From: Ricinus communis
Taxonomy: Eukaryota > Streptophyta > Magnoliopsida > Malpighiales > Euphorbiaceae
Reading direction: 5' to 3'
DNA length: 64,000 nt
Assembly: GCF_019578655.1 (NCBI RefSeq)
Contig: NC_063261.1
Span: 4,658,446-4,722,445 of the forward strand
Positions 12,339-24,471 of this stretch are shown here, in pieces (the first letter of the stretch is position 1; each line of letters begins with the position of its first letter). The translations under genes and the position numbers were made by a program. Below the pieces are notes generated by a model, which made no database searches, was not told the origin of the DNA, and was given only the letters and a program-made list of their open reading frames with translations.

Positions 12339-12999
12339 TTCTCTCGCCCTTAAGAAAATTCATCCTAGAATTTTAGAATGAATAAGGCTTACCTCAATAC
12401 TGAAATAAATGAGGGTAGGAATCTCTCATCTCTTGCTTGGTCTCTCAATTACATTCCTTGATAGAATGATTCCGCCATAACACATAAACCATCGGTATAA
12501 CCTTAGAGTGAGGTTGGCGAACTTGCGTGTCCAGGATCATAATTGGTTGCTCTTCAAAAGTTAAGTTTTTCCTCACTTCCACATATTGAGGTTGCAACAC
12601 GTGCGAATGATCTGAAACATACTCTCTCAACATAGATATATGAAATATCGGATGTACATACGAGAAACTCAGTGGCAAACTAACTTATATACTATGTCTC
12701 CAATTCTGCCGATAATCTCGAAGGGTCCCATATAACATGGGGCTAACTTGCCTTTTTTATCAAACCGCATCACACCTTGTATAAGAGATATCTTCAAGAA
12801 TACATACTCCCCAACACTGAACTCTACATACTTCCTTTTCGAATCCGCATAACTCTTCTGCTTATTAAAAGTTATCTTCAGTCTCTCATAGATAATAGGG
12901 ATCTTTTCTAAGGTATCTAAACCAACTCTGGTTCTCCTAACTTCCGTTTACCAATTTCTTTCCAACACATAGGAGATCTGCACTTTCTGCCATACGATG
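12339..12999 (-). pseudogene. Integrase C-terminus and chromodomain of chromovirus A
   Basis: Reading leftwards from 12999, the translation gives [11 protein letters not shown], then VGEYVFLKISLIQGVMRFDK, then the GPY/F-type GKLAPCYMGPFEIIGRIGD, and in 12445-12678 a chromodomain-like stretch (SHVLQPQYVEVRKNLTFEEQ, then QPIMILDTQVRQ and VIPMVYVLWRNHSIKEC). Chromovirus chromodomains target integration to heterochromatin, and this form is typical of Tekay/Del elements. Element C interrupts the integrase at 12999. The region adjoining the LTR (12339-12354) is purine-rich on the minus strand, consistent with a polypurine tract. Confidence 0.75.
12976..12999. repeat. 24-bp direct repeat flanking element C, left copy
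   Basis: The 24 bp ending at the first base of C's LTR are repeated exactly at 28164-28187. In A's integrase reading frame only one copy belongs there (YGRKCRSP), so the duplication was made when C inserted. The length is far above the usual 4-6 bp. Confidence 0.9.
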
Positions 13000-14374
13000 T
13001 GATGTGCGTAAAATACACACATCTAAATGAGGTTTTTAAGATTGATATTATAGACATTTGGATGTGAATTGGTCCCAACACTCACCCTATGTGTCTGTTT
13101 GTGTGCATTAGGTCCAAAAGAAGTCAAAGAATGAAAAAGGGAAGAATTGGAGCATAACTGGACGTCGAAGCTGCCGAAACAAGCTAAGCGCATGAGGAAG
13201 CGGAATGGGACCAACATGGCCATGTTGGGTGCATCAAACAACAAAGAAAAAGAAGTTTTTAGGGAGCACAGCCACAAAGAGTAACACGGGCATAAACACC
13301 AGCCGTGTTGGGAACACGGGCATCAACACGACTGTGTTGGCGGTGACATGGGGAATTAATTAAAAGAAAGAAGAGAGGAAAGAAAGAAGGAGAGCGGGAG
13401 AGAACGTCCCAAACCCTAATATTTCTCTCTCTAAGGGTTTTCTGAGCTGGAACCAAGGGAAAAGGAGACTTGGATCAAGGTTTCAATCGGATTCCCTTCA
13501 AAGATTGAAGATTGGGCGAGGTTCGTTGATTGGTTTTCAAATCGAGCAAGAGGAACAAGAATCGATTCAATTCGAGCAAGAGGAATTGGGGCTGTTTACT
13601 CTCATCTAAGGGTGTAATCGAGTTTCTTTACCTTTACTCATTGTTGTAATTGAATTCTTGTGGATTTTGATAATGAACATGATTAGTTAGATTTATTAAA
13701 TCCATTGGGATTTCTTTACTATGTTGGCTTGATATTATATTGTTGGATTGTTTGGGTTAGTTTTGTATTCTTCTTGCTTTCAATATTAATAAGATAATAC
13801 ATTATTCATGAGACGTTGTGAATTGTATGTTTATATTGCTTTGTGTGATTGAGAAGTCCATTTGGCAATGGGAATTTTGAATAGCAAGAACTCGTTAATA
13901 ATCGCTTAGAGATAAGGATAATTAACTAGCCGGATTAAGAATTAACAAAGCTTAATAGAGGCGGATTAAAGCTTAATGCTAATTTAAGAATCAATCGTTA
14001 AGAAGAGATTCCAACTTTAGGTTATTAGATTTAGGAATTCAGTTAAGAGTTCGTCCACGGGTAGCATAATTAGACTCACCAATCCTTTATCATTTGTTTG
14101 ATTGCCAACTAGTTTAGGTTCCCTTTGGGTTTGCTTTCTTGTCTTGGTTATTTTATTTATCAATTACTCCTGCATCTCCCTTAGAATTTAGCTTGTAGCT
14201 ATTAGTTAGTTTAGAAATTATTCATCATTCATTTTAGGTTAATATAACAAAGAACAAAGGAGTAACTCTGGGCTTTCACTTTCCCGAGGAATACGACCTT
14301 GATACTCGCCATTAGTGCTAGACTGCATCGATAGGTGTGCCTTAGATTGTAGCTAACACAAGTAGCACACATCA
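13000..14374 (+). repeat. 5' LTR of element C
   Basis: Begins TGATGTGCGT and ends ACACATCA. It matches 17323-18769 with few substitutions by eye, but lacks about 50 bp of the CGTGTT palindrome cluster (present at about 17531-17581) and about 25 bp near 18413-18440. A dense run of AACACGG/CCGTGTT inverted motifs lies at 13277-13343. Confidence 0.85.
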
Positions 14375-14400
14375 AGTTTTTGGCGCCGTTGCCGGGGAAT
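14375..14400 (+). other. Primer-binding site of element C (Athila type)
   Basis: Six bases after the LTR comes TGGCGCCGTTGCCGGGGA (14380-14397), the 18-nt primer-binding site known from Athila elements. The same segment recurs at 28139-28163 after the 3' LTR, interrupted only by element B. Confidence 0.85.
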
Positions 14401-14540
14401 TATTTGAAAACTAGAGTGAAATTTGCTATTTGTTAATTTAGCCATTTTTTTTAATTTTTATTTTTATTTATTTCTATTTTATTTGTACATATTTATTTAG
14501 TTAAGTTTATGATTCAGATAGTGGATGATAAGGAGGTTCA

Positions 14541-15701
14541 ATGCTAAACTCTTTGTATGACACGTTGGAAAATGGGATCAGGAACCAAGAGAGTGTTAAA
14601 AATTGGGATACCCGTGCATCTTTAGAAGCTCGAGTGGAATCCTTTTGCAGGGCTACCGATCAACTCTCCACTCCTATCCTTTCATCTCAAGTTTTTTGTG
14701 AATTTTGTTGTGGTTTACATTTGAGTAATGATTGTCCATTATATAGTGATGTTGCTCATTGTTCTTATAACTATGAACAAGTGAATTATACGGGAAGTTG
14801 GCCAAATGACTCGTATGGAAGCACCTACAATCAAGAGTTGAGCATTCATTCACCCTTTGGATGGAGCTTAGATGGCCAAGAACCACCAGAATTTTAGCAG
14901 CCTAATCTTGCACCATCAACTCAAGGTGAAGAGTTAGTGTTAGAGGAGCTCATGATGAGGTTTATTGCAAGTCTTGAGGATAGATTCCAACAAACAAAGA
15001 GGATACTTGAAGATCAACAAGCCTCGATTAAGAACATAGAGCATCAAGTAGCCTTAATCTTCAAGTTACTAGATGAAGAGCAATTGGGAACTCCATCAAA
15101 CGCTACTGAATTCGAGGAACATTTGAGCGCCGTCACTTTACATTCAGGTGAGAGTTTTTCTAGTTTATCTATTATGTTTGACGATGATGCTTCTGTGCAG
15201 GATGACTTTTTGAACATGAAGATAGAACTAGAAAAGGATGAGGCAAACATGATCCCTCTGAAAGACTACCAACAGGAACGTACAGTTGATGATGCTGAGT
15301 TGCAGTTAGAGGAATTTTTGGTGGATTTTCCACAGGTCCCTTCGATGATGGAAGATGAGCACGAGTTATCCAATGAAGAAGTCTTGGAGGAGCTCGAGTT
15401 TCTTCTAGCAAGTGAACCAAGCCAAGGACTGGAGAAAACCATTGACGTTCCTGAAGAAATTGCCCAACTGTCGATCCTTCCAATTGGTGAAACTTCAGCT
15501 TTCAAATTGGAAGAGCCCCTAGAGCATCATGACTACGTGCAATTATACGAGGAGCGAGTTTTGCCCATCATAATCGGCAAACTTTACTTGATAGTCGGGA
15601 AGAGGAAATTGACGATTATCCCTCTAAGCGGATACTTGAAGCCATTTTCTTGGAAGAAGGATGGATGGTCATCGATCACACACGTTTTCTTTTCACCATG
15701 A
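14541..15701 (+). pseudogene. Athila-like partial Gag of element C, one in-frame stop
   Basis: An ATG at 14541 opens a frame of 387 codons interrupted once by TAG at 14895-14897 (CAG to TAG would explain it). The first part has a zinc-finger-like CEFCCGLHLSNDC near residues 53-65 and an aromatic GSWPNDSYGSTYNQE stretch. The second part has a coiled-coil-like segment (LEDRFQQTKRILEDQQASIK) followed by PSNATEFEEHLSAVTLHSG, matching the known Athila Gag ending. An acidic tail follows. The N-terminal capsid part of Athila Gag is absent, so this is a C-terminal fragment with unusual retention of coding frame. Confidence 0.7.
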
Positions 15702-17322
15702 ATCCAGCTAAGAAGACTCATCACATCAAAAAGAAGCGCTTTTGGAAGGCACCTCAATTTTTATCTTTAATCTCTAATATTTTAACCTTTTGTTTTGAAA
15801 CATTTTGTTAGTTTAATTTTCATATTTTATTTAATTTTTGTTTCAGTTTCGATTTTAATTCTTCATTTTATTATTTGCGTACCACTCCTACCATGACTAG
15901 CTAACACTCGATATCCCCGACGATGCACCTCTTTTCACTCCTGGAGCCATAGTCGTATGATAGCTCTTTTCCTTTTCATTTCTTATATTTTATACACTGG
16001 GGACAGTGTGTCCTTCAAGTGTAGGGTGGGTGATATTTATCCCATCTCAGTTATTTGTTTATTCTTTGTGCAATTTTTTGTAAAATTATGAAAATTTTTC
16101 ACTTTTTTTCGATGCTCTTACTATTGACTTGCTTTTGAAATCCTATTTATGTCCATGTGATCGGGTAAAACCGATAGTGTTGAGTTTTGCGGAAAAATGT
16201 AAGATAATTAGTTTGAGTTTTGCACTCAGTTGCTTTGGTTTATTTAATTCTGTTTTGATGATTTTTGTTTGGAACTTACTCAAAAGCACACTTATGAGAA
16301 ATTGATCCGAAATTGTAAGCATACACTTTATATGCTTGTATTTATTTCTTGTTGAGAGTGCCAATTACTGTCTTTACTTTTAGAACTTGCTCGGTAATGC
16401 TTATGAGGGCCACATGGAGAGTTTAACACTTTGGTATGATAGAGGCACTTAGGTTTTTCATTCTAACCAAATAACCTTCATTCATTTATTGATTCTATAT
16501 AACCCCTTCTTTTACCATTTTTTTTATCATATTCCATTACCACTTAGTTTTATTCTGCTTTGGGTTATGATTTTGCATATGAGTTGTTTTTATTGGGAAT
16601 TTTTGTCTTGGTAATAGTGTGGAATCTTATAGCAGCTTTCTTGAATCCATAAAAAATTCACTCTATTATGTGAATGTTCTTCCCTTATGAAAAAAAAGAA
16701 AAAAAAAAGAAAAAAATAATAAGAAGAAAATAAAAGGGAAGGGTGATGAAAAGAAAGAAAGTAAGTGAGCTAAACACTTTGACTTAATTCCTATTTCCCA
16801 CCTTGGACTACTATCCATTGCTTACCCCTTGTGATCATTGTGGCTTGTGTGCAGGTCATGTATTTTGTTGCAGAACACCATAGGTTCAACTCTGACTAAA
16901 TTTACCCGCCCCTACCTAATCCCCATTACAACCTTTATAAAGACCTCTTAACATGGTTGTTGATTATCCATAAGTGGTAGGAGTAGGATTTAAGAGCAAG
17001 CATATAGTAAGTAAGGCAGTATTTGATGCATTGAACGATTTTACACTATCCTTTAAACACTTTGAGTGACTTAGAGTGAATCTTGTGAGGAGTTGGTTTT
17101 GAATAATTTTGTTGAGATAGTATTTTGTGAATCAATAGGATCTTGGTTATGATGATTGAATTGATTGCTTCATTTCTTTTTGCTTGACTTATGCTTGTTA
17201 AGGATATGTGCAGGAGCTTTCTAGTTTGTCCGTCAGTTTAAGTGTTGTTCCTTAGTGGTTTATTTTCCTTATTTTACTTTTGATTGCTTGAGGACAAGCA
17301 ATGAGCTAAGTGTGGGGTTATT
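15702..17322 (+). other. Non-coding 3' internal region of element C
   Basis: No convincing coding frame. It contains GGGGACAGTGTGTCCTTCAA (about 15999-16018) and an imperfect A-rich run with G interruptions at 16689-16740. It ends in the Athila-like GAGGACAAGCAATG and TGTGGGG polypurine-type tract just before the 3' LTR. In Athila elements this is where pol and the env-like region would lie, and here they are deleted. Confidence 0.6.
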
Positions 17323-18769
17323 TGATGTGCATAAAATACACATATCTAAATGAGGTTTTTAAGATTGATTTTATGGACATTTGGATGTGAATTGGTCCCA
17401 ACACTCACCATATGCGTCTGTTTGTGTGCATTAGGTCCAAAAGAAGTCAAAGAATGATAAAGGGAAGAATTGGAGCATAACTGGACGTCGAAGCTGCAGA
17501 AGCAAGCTAAGTATGCGCATGAGGAAGCGGAACATGGCAGTGTTGGTTTCAACACTGGCCGTGTTCCCAACACGGGGACCAACATGGCCGTGTTGGGTGC
17601 ATCAAACAACAAAGAAAAAGAAGTTTTTAGGGAGCACAGCCACAAAGAGTAACACGGGCATAAACACCAGCCGTGTTGGGAACACGGGCATCAACACGAC
17701 TGTGTTGGCGGCGACATGGGGAATTAATTAAAAGAAAGAAGAGAGGAAAGAAAGAAGGAGAGCGGGAGAGAACGTCCCAAACCCTAATATTTCTCTCTCT
17801 AAGGGTTTTCTGAGCTGGAACCAAGGGAAAAGGAGACTTGGATCAAGGTTTCAATCGGATTCCCTTCAAAGATTGAAGATTGGGCGAGGTTCGTTGATTG
17901 GTTTTCAAATCGAGCAAGAGGAACAAGAATGGATTCAATTCGAGCAAGAGGAATTGGGGCTGTTTACTCTCATCCAAGTGTGTAATCGGGTTTCTCTACC
18001 TTTACTCATTGTTGTAATTGAATTCTTGTGGATTTTGATAATGAACATGATTAGCTAGATTTATTAAATTCATTGAGATTTCTTTACTATGTTGGCTTGA
18101 TATTATATTGTTGGATTGTTTGGGTTAGTTTTGTATTCTTCTTGCTTTCAGTATTAATAAGATAATACATTATTCATGAGACGTGAATTGTGTGTTTAGA
18201 TTACTTTGTATGATTGAGAAGTCCATTTGGCAATTGGAATTTTGAATAGCAAAAACTGGTTAATAATCGCTTAGAGATAAAGATAATTAACTAGCCGGAT
18301 TAAGAATTAATAAAGCTTAATAGATGCGGATTAAAGCTTAATGCTAATTTAAGAATCAATCGTTAGGAAGAGATTCTAACTTTAGGTTATTAGATTTAGA
18401 AATTCAGTTATTTCGAGAGAGAAACCGAATTCGGTTAAGAATTCGTCTACGGGTAGCATAATTAGACTCACCAATCCTTTATCATTTGTTTGATTGCCAA
18501 CTAGTTTAGGTTCCCTTTGGGTTTACTTTCTTGTCTTGGTTATTTTATTTATCAATTACTCCTGCATCTCCCTTAGAATTTAGCTTGTAGCTATTAGTTA
18601 GTTTAGAAATTATTCATCATTCATTTTAGGTTAATATAACAAAGAACAAAGGAGTAACTCTGGGCTTTCACTTTCCCGAGGAATACGACCTTGATACTCG
18701 CCATTAGTGCTAGACTGCATCGATAGGTACACTGCCTTAGATTGTAGCTAACACAAGTAGCACACATCA
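17323..18769 (+). repeat. 3' LTR of element C
   Basis: Starts TGATGTGCATAA and ends CACACATCA. It is the longer of the two C LTRs. It contains a full cluster of CGTGTT/AACACG inverted motifs at 17536-17706. Chromovirus B is inserted exactly at its last base, using CATCA as target duplication. Confidence 0.88.
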
Positions 18770-21000
18770 TGTAACACCCTCATCACATGTTAACCAATAA
18801 ACATTAGCCAGGAAGCATACAAGCGTCGTAGAATATATACTACAGGTAGATATGTCAATATGTAGGTTGTTAAGAATCCAGACACAAGGTTATTAACATA
18901 TAAACATATGATTATACTTAAACATCATTTAACAAGTATTACAAACATCTTCTTATGCCTTATAAGGCATACTTCCATATATATCACATAACTGCATACA
19001 AAAATGCATCGGGAGGAGACTTCACAAAACCGGCCCAACTTGATGTAATCGCTAAAAGCTAGACTTCGCATACAACCAACGGATGCACTACTATTTACAA
19101 ACCTGAAAAGAAAAATTTTGGAGAGGGGTGAGCCTCCAGCTCGATAAATAAATAATCAACATAATCTATATCACATACACTTAATACAATTTCCACCCAA
19201 TCACATAACTTTTCATGATATTCATAGTTTAGGTATAAAGTCATACCATTCTACTCAATTCATTACAACCATCATAGAAGAAATACAATTCAACAATTAT
19301 GGTTAGTTCTCACGGCTTGTGGATCCCCTTTAATGTGCTGCTCCGCCTCATCCTCACATATCACACACGTAAGGCCGCTTCGCCTCATCTCACATTATAC
19401 ACTTTTATAGCCTCTCTAGGCTTTAGCCTCCCAAGGCTTTATATATATATCTTTTTTTTCACAGGGAAATCCACCATTCACATGCACATATGCACTTAAC
19501 ATCACAATTCAATCATTTCACTTATATCATATTTCAGCAATAACAATTGTTCCACTCAACACCAATCATTTCCATCTCAGTCATTCAAACATAAACAATA
19601 TTAAGCAAACGCAACCATTTGCGGAACATTTGATTAAATATATGAACATAGCAAATATTAACTATTTACTTACTCAAAATATACTTATTCCTTTAGCATA
19701 TAAGAACCTCCTTTCTCCACAACTTCCTTTCCGGTGCCTTTGAGTACTGTCAACACATTCATCAATTCACATTTCATGCATATTACAAATATTCATGTAA
19801 ATGCGAGTTCTAATGCATTACAAGATCATCCCCTCTCTAATTCATAGGTCTAACTCTTCCTCTAAGACTCTCAATTACTGTTTTAATATCCTATAAATAT
19901 TTCCCATCTAGTTAAATACCAATTTAACTCAAATTAACATCAATAAATTGCATAAAACTAATCTCCAACATTTCTATTTTCTAGACAGAATTTAGTACCA
20001 AGGTATATTTATTGCTGGGAAAAATTGGCTTAATACAAAAATCTCATATTAAATAGACATATCCATTTATGCGTCTAGTTTCATCTCCAAGAAGAATTAC
20101 TCAATTCCGACTTCTATAGATTTAATTATTTTCAAATTACTGAGCAAGGGTCATACAGCTAGTTATACCCGAGCAGCAATCTGTTTGCTCAATTTAAGCA
20201 ACCAAAACGGCAAAAATAGCAAAATCACAAAACTACAAAGTTATAGAGGACTCTTTAAACTTTCCATAGACACCAATTAAGCTTAATTTGGACTTACATA
20301 ACCCATGTTATGCCTAAAATACAGAACATCAAGGTTGCTGGAATTTTGACAGTTTTCTATCTTAACATACTTAAACTTAAATCAAGCTTAAGTTTTTCTA
20401 ATTTGTAATCAAGAACCCTAATGACAAATTAATAACACTCAAGTAACAACTTACCAATTTCAGCTTTTGGGTTGCTAATATGCTTAAATCCTTTAGCTTT
20501 AGCTTGGCTCCTTCAATAGTTGGCAAAATCCTATCTTAATCTTAAGTTTTTCTAGGTATTCCACTCCTCTCTCTTATTCCAAATTTTGTGTTTTTGGCCA
20601 TGTACGAATTTTAGAGAAATGAAGAGGTAAAATGAGCTTACTCATGGTTCCAATTTCCAATATTCCTCTCTTAATGCCACCACCTACTAAACTATTTTTA
20701 TCACCCTAAATTAATTCTTGCTAACCATATATAGGTACTAACTTTTGATTGTATCTTTTAAGTCCAATCTATTTACCCAACCTTCAACTATTGGTTCAAT
20801 TAAGTCTTAAGGCTTAATACACATAACCCAAGTACTTAATCAACTTATCTAAATTAATAATCTAATATCATGCTTCTTATTCTCTACTTATAATTAATAT
20901 ATATATGTTCTCATAAAATAAAAATATCATTGATATACCATCATGTGCCCAATGATTAAATGTAAATGCACATAACATGGATGATGAGAAAATGCGAGCA
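18770..21000 (-). repeat. 3' LTR of chromovirus B
   Basis: Matches 25823-28133 closely. Differences seen by eye include loss of about 75 bp corresponding to about 27441-27516 and a few bases lost at the inner end (GCGAGCA instead of GCAGGCGTTACA). Otherwise there are scattered substitutions only. Confidence 0.9.
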
Positions 21001-21290
21001 ACTCTCCCTTCCTTAAGAAATTTCGTCCCCGAAATTTTAACAACTCACCAACATTACAATGGAATAGATGCGGATACTTCATCTCATATGCTCTTCCACT
21101 TCCCAAGTTGCTTCTCTTGGTGAGTGATGACTCCACTTAATTTTGACCATAGGAATGTCTTTCTTTCTCAATTTCTTAACCCTTCGATCAAGAATTTCTA
21201 TCGGCTCTTCCACATATGTCAACTTTTCCGTGATTTCTATCTCCGGCTCCTGGAATGATATGACTAGGATCCGATCTATATCGCCTCAAC
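20900..21290 (-). pseudogene. Chromodomain and C-terminal tail of chromovirus B
   Basis: Reading leftwards from the integrase end, the translation in shifting frames gives DPSHIIPEPEIEITEKLTYV, EEPIEILDRRVKKLRKKDIP and MVKIKWSHHSPREATWEVEE, then an EMKYPHLF tail. This is the chromodomain layout of Tekay-type chromoviruses, thought to bind heterochromatin marks and steer integration. Frameshifts separate it from the integrase frame, and the last codons run into the LTR. Confidence 0.7.
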
Positions 21291-22796
21291 ATAGAAACGT
21301 GAAAAACATCATGAATAGAAGACAACTCATAGGTAATGCTAACCTATAAGCCAATGGTCCAACTCTTTCAATAATTTCATAAGGTCCTACATACCTCGGA
21401 CTCAATTTCCCTTGTTTACCAAACCTTAATATTCCTTTCCATGGTGATACCCATGAAAACTTTATCACCCACAATATATTCTATTTCCCTTGATGCAAAT
21501 CAGCATAACTCTTTTATGCATCTGTGCTACTTTCAAATTCTTTTTAACTATCTCTATTTTATCCACTGTTTCTTGTACCAATTCTGGACCTTCAAGCTGT
21601 CTTAAACCTTCAACATCCCAGCATACTGGACTTCTACATTTCCTCCCATACAAAGCTTCATAAGGAGCCATACCGATACTAGAATGAAAACTGTTGTTAT
21701 ACGCAAATTCCATCTGTGGTATGTAATCATCCCAGTTACCCTTGAACTCAAGTGTGCAAGCCCTCATCATATCTTCTAATGTCTGAATAGTTCTTTCTGA
21801 TTGCCCATCTGTTTGAGGATGAAAAGCTGTACTGAAATGAAGCTTAGTACCATATGCTTTCTGCAAACTCTCCCAGAAATGAGAAGTAAATCTGGGATCC
21901 CTATCTGATACAATAGATATTGGCACACCATGCAATCTAACAATCTCAGAAATATACAATTCAGCAAGTTTATCAAGTGAATCTGTTTGCTTCACAGGTA
22001 AGAAATGAGCACATTTAGTAAGTCGATCAACAATTACCCAAATAGCATCATGCTTGTTAAATGTACGCGGCAATCCCATAACAAAATCCATAGTAATCTT
22101 ATCCCACTTCCACAGGGTATAGAAAAGAATGAAGTTTACCTGCGGTGCCTGGTGCTCTCCTTTCACTTGCTGACATGTCAAACACTTACTCACAAATTCG
22201 ACACATCCTTCTTCATTGGCCACCAATAATAAGACTTCAAATTTTTGTACATTTTGGTACTTCCGGGGATGCATTGCATAAGGTGCATAGTGCGCTTCAT
22301 GCATGATTTCCTTTCTCAAATTTCCTACATCAGGTACACATACACGATTTCTATTCAATAACACACCATCATCTTTCAACACAAATTGTGTATTCTTTCC
22401 TTCTTGTACTCTACCCTTCATCCTTTGCAAAGAAGAATCTTCACACTGTGCATCTTTAATTTTATCTCCAATCAAAGGCTTTACTTGTAATGTGGCTAAC
22501 AGATCATTGTCATAAACATAAAACTTCACATCCATAGCTCTAAGTGCAACTAAATATTCTACATTGTAACAAATCATACTTGAGAAATTTTCCACTAACT
22601 TCCTACTTAAAGCATCAGCAACAACATTTGCTTTTCCAGGATGATAATCAATAGTGCAATCATAATCCTTCAGAAGCTCAATCCATCTTCGTTGTCTCAG
22701 ATTCAACTCTTTCTGCGTAGGGATATATTTCAAACTCTTATGATCAGTAAATATCCGAAATGTCTCCCCGTATAAATAATGTCGCCATATCTTCAA
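21286..22796 (-). pseudogene. RNase H end, integrase and GPY/F domain of chromovirus B
   Basis: The longest frame of the element runs 22796-21465 (443 codons) and continues in another frame to 21286. It starts in RNase H ([26 protein letters not shown]), passes a degenerate zinc-binding region (CLTCQQVK) and then the integrase core. All three catalytic acidic residues are in their motifs: [18 protein letters not shown] and DGQSERTIQ. The C-terminal [19 protein letters not shown] is the GPY/F domain. The protein would insert element DNA into the host genome. A frameshift near 21470 is the main break. Confidence 0.88.
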
Positions 22797-23926
22797 TGCA
22801 TGTACAATACCGCTAATTCAAGATCATGTGTAGGATAATTCAGCTCATGAGGTCGCAATTGGCTTGAAGCATAAGCTATAACCTTCCCATGCTGCATTAA
22901 GACACATCCAAGTCCTTGCCTAGAAGCATCAGTATATACAATATAACCTCCATTTTTAGATGGCAATGCGAGTATCGGTGTAGTAGTAAGCCTTTTCTTC
23001 AACTCTTGAAAATTTTGATCACATAACTCCTTTGGAATGGCACATTCTTCTTTAACAAAGTCAGTTAGAGGCTTAGCAATAACTGAAAAATCTTTTACAA
23101 ATCTTCTATAATAGCCGAGCTAACCCAAGAAAACTTGAACTTGAAACATTTCTAGAAGCGGTTCCCATTCAATAATTGCTTTAATCTTTGATGAATCTGG
23201 TTGCACTCCATGTTTAGAAATAATATGCCCTAAGAATGCAATTTCCTCCATCCAAAACTCGCATTTGTTGAATTTTGCGTACAACTGCTTTTCCTCAAAA
23301 TCATGAAACAATTCTCAAGTGTTGTTCATGTTCTTCCGGGCTTCTAGAGTAAATCGGAATATCATCAATGAACACAATAACAAAGTGATCTAAATATGGC
23401 TGGAAAGTCTTGTTCATCGTTGACATAAAAGCGTAGGAGCATTTGTTAAACCAAATGGCATCACAATAAATTCATAGTGCCCATACCTTGTTCGAATGCT
23501 GTCTTGGCAATAGAATTCTCTTCAACCCGGAGTTGCCAATAACCCGATCTTAAATCAATTTTAGAGAACACAGTTGCACCTTTTAACCGATCAAGCAAAT
23601 CATCAATTCTCGGCGAATGGATATTTATTCTTCAACGTAATCCTATTCAATTGCCTATAATCAATACATAATCGCATACTACCATCCTTTTCTTCACAAA
23701 TGAATCGGGTGCTCCCCAAGGGTGAAGTACTTGGCCTGATGAAACCTTTATCAAGTAACTCTTCTAATTGCTTCTTTAATTCTTTCAATTCTAATGGGGC
23801 CATTCTGTATGGTGCAATGGAAATAGGTGCGATACCGGGGATGATGTCAATCTCAAAATCAACCTCTCGATTTGGTGGCAAACCAGGCAAATCATCTAAG
23901 AATATGTTAGGAAATTCTCCGACCAA
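22790..23926 (-). pseudogene. Reverse transcriptase and RNase H start of chromovirus B
   Basis: Readable blocks on the minus strand are [34 protein letters not shown] (23630-23700), [15 protein letters not shown] (about 23520-23575), the catalytic FIDDI (about 23345-23360), EFWMEEIAFLGHIISKHGVQ and the RNase H start [20 protein letters not shown]. Catalytic aspartates in SKIDLRSG and FIDD are intact, but at least three frameshifts split the domain, so it cannot be made as one polypeptide. Confidence 0.85.
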
Positions 23927-24003
23927 CGGAATGTCTAATACCCCTGGACTGACCTTAGTAGTATCTATAAAACTAATTAGATATGCTTCACATCCATTTT
24001 TAA

Positions 24004-24471
24004 TTAATCGACATCGCAGTCAATTGAAATCAAACAATTAGGAATTGTCTTCCTTTCACCCACCATTACTATTTTCATTTCTCCTTGTATTTCCATAGCC
24101 ACTTCCTTCATTTTACAATCAACAATAGCATGATTTCTTGACAACCAATCCATCCCCAAAATAACATCAAACTCTCTAAGATTAATAACAACCAAATCTG
24201 CATGTAGTTTGACACTATCTACTACTACAGGACATGATCTCACTATCGTATTTACTGTGATAATACCCCCAGCAGGCATAGATACATATATATCATAACC
24301 TAATGCCTCTATATTAGCATGAACATGCGATGCAAAATCATGTGATATGAATGAACATGTGGATCCAGGATCAATAAGAACATGTGCATCAGAATCATGA
24401 ATAGAAAGTATACCAGTAACAATTTCAGGTGCTACAAATGCTTCATTTCTAGTAGTAGCAAATACTCTAGC
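24004..24471 (-). pseudogene. Aspartic protease of chromovirus B
   Basis: The minus strand reads AHVLIDPGSTCSFIS (near 24360-24400) and then LREFDVILGMDWLSRNHA (24120-24180), the two conserved blocks of chromovirus retropepsins. The active site is DPGST, an accepted variant of D-S/T-G. A TAA stop near 24474 separates it from Gag in the same frame, and a frame change follows near 24004. Confidence 0.8.

Noticed and set aside
14380..14397. GC-rich block that might be part of a tRNA gene
   Set aside because: It is the 18-nt primer-binding site complementary to a tRNA end; no tRNA cloverleaf surrounds it.
17470..17731. Overlapping plus-strand open frames in C's 3' LTR
   Set aside because: LTR sequence with a palindromic motif cluster; a shorter equivalent in the 5' LTR is not conserved as protein.
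23700..24041. 113-codon plus-strand open frame
   Set aside because: Exact antisense of the reverse transcriptase start of chromovirus B.
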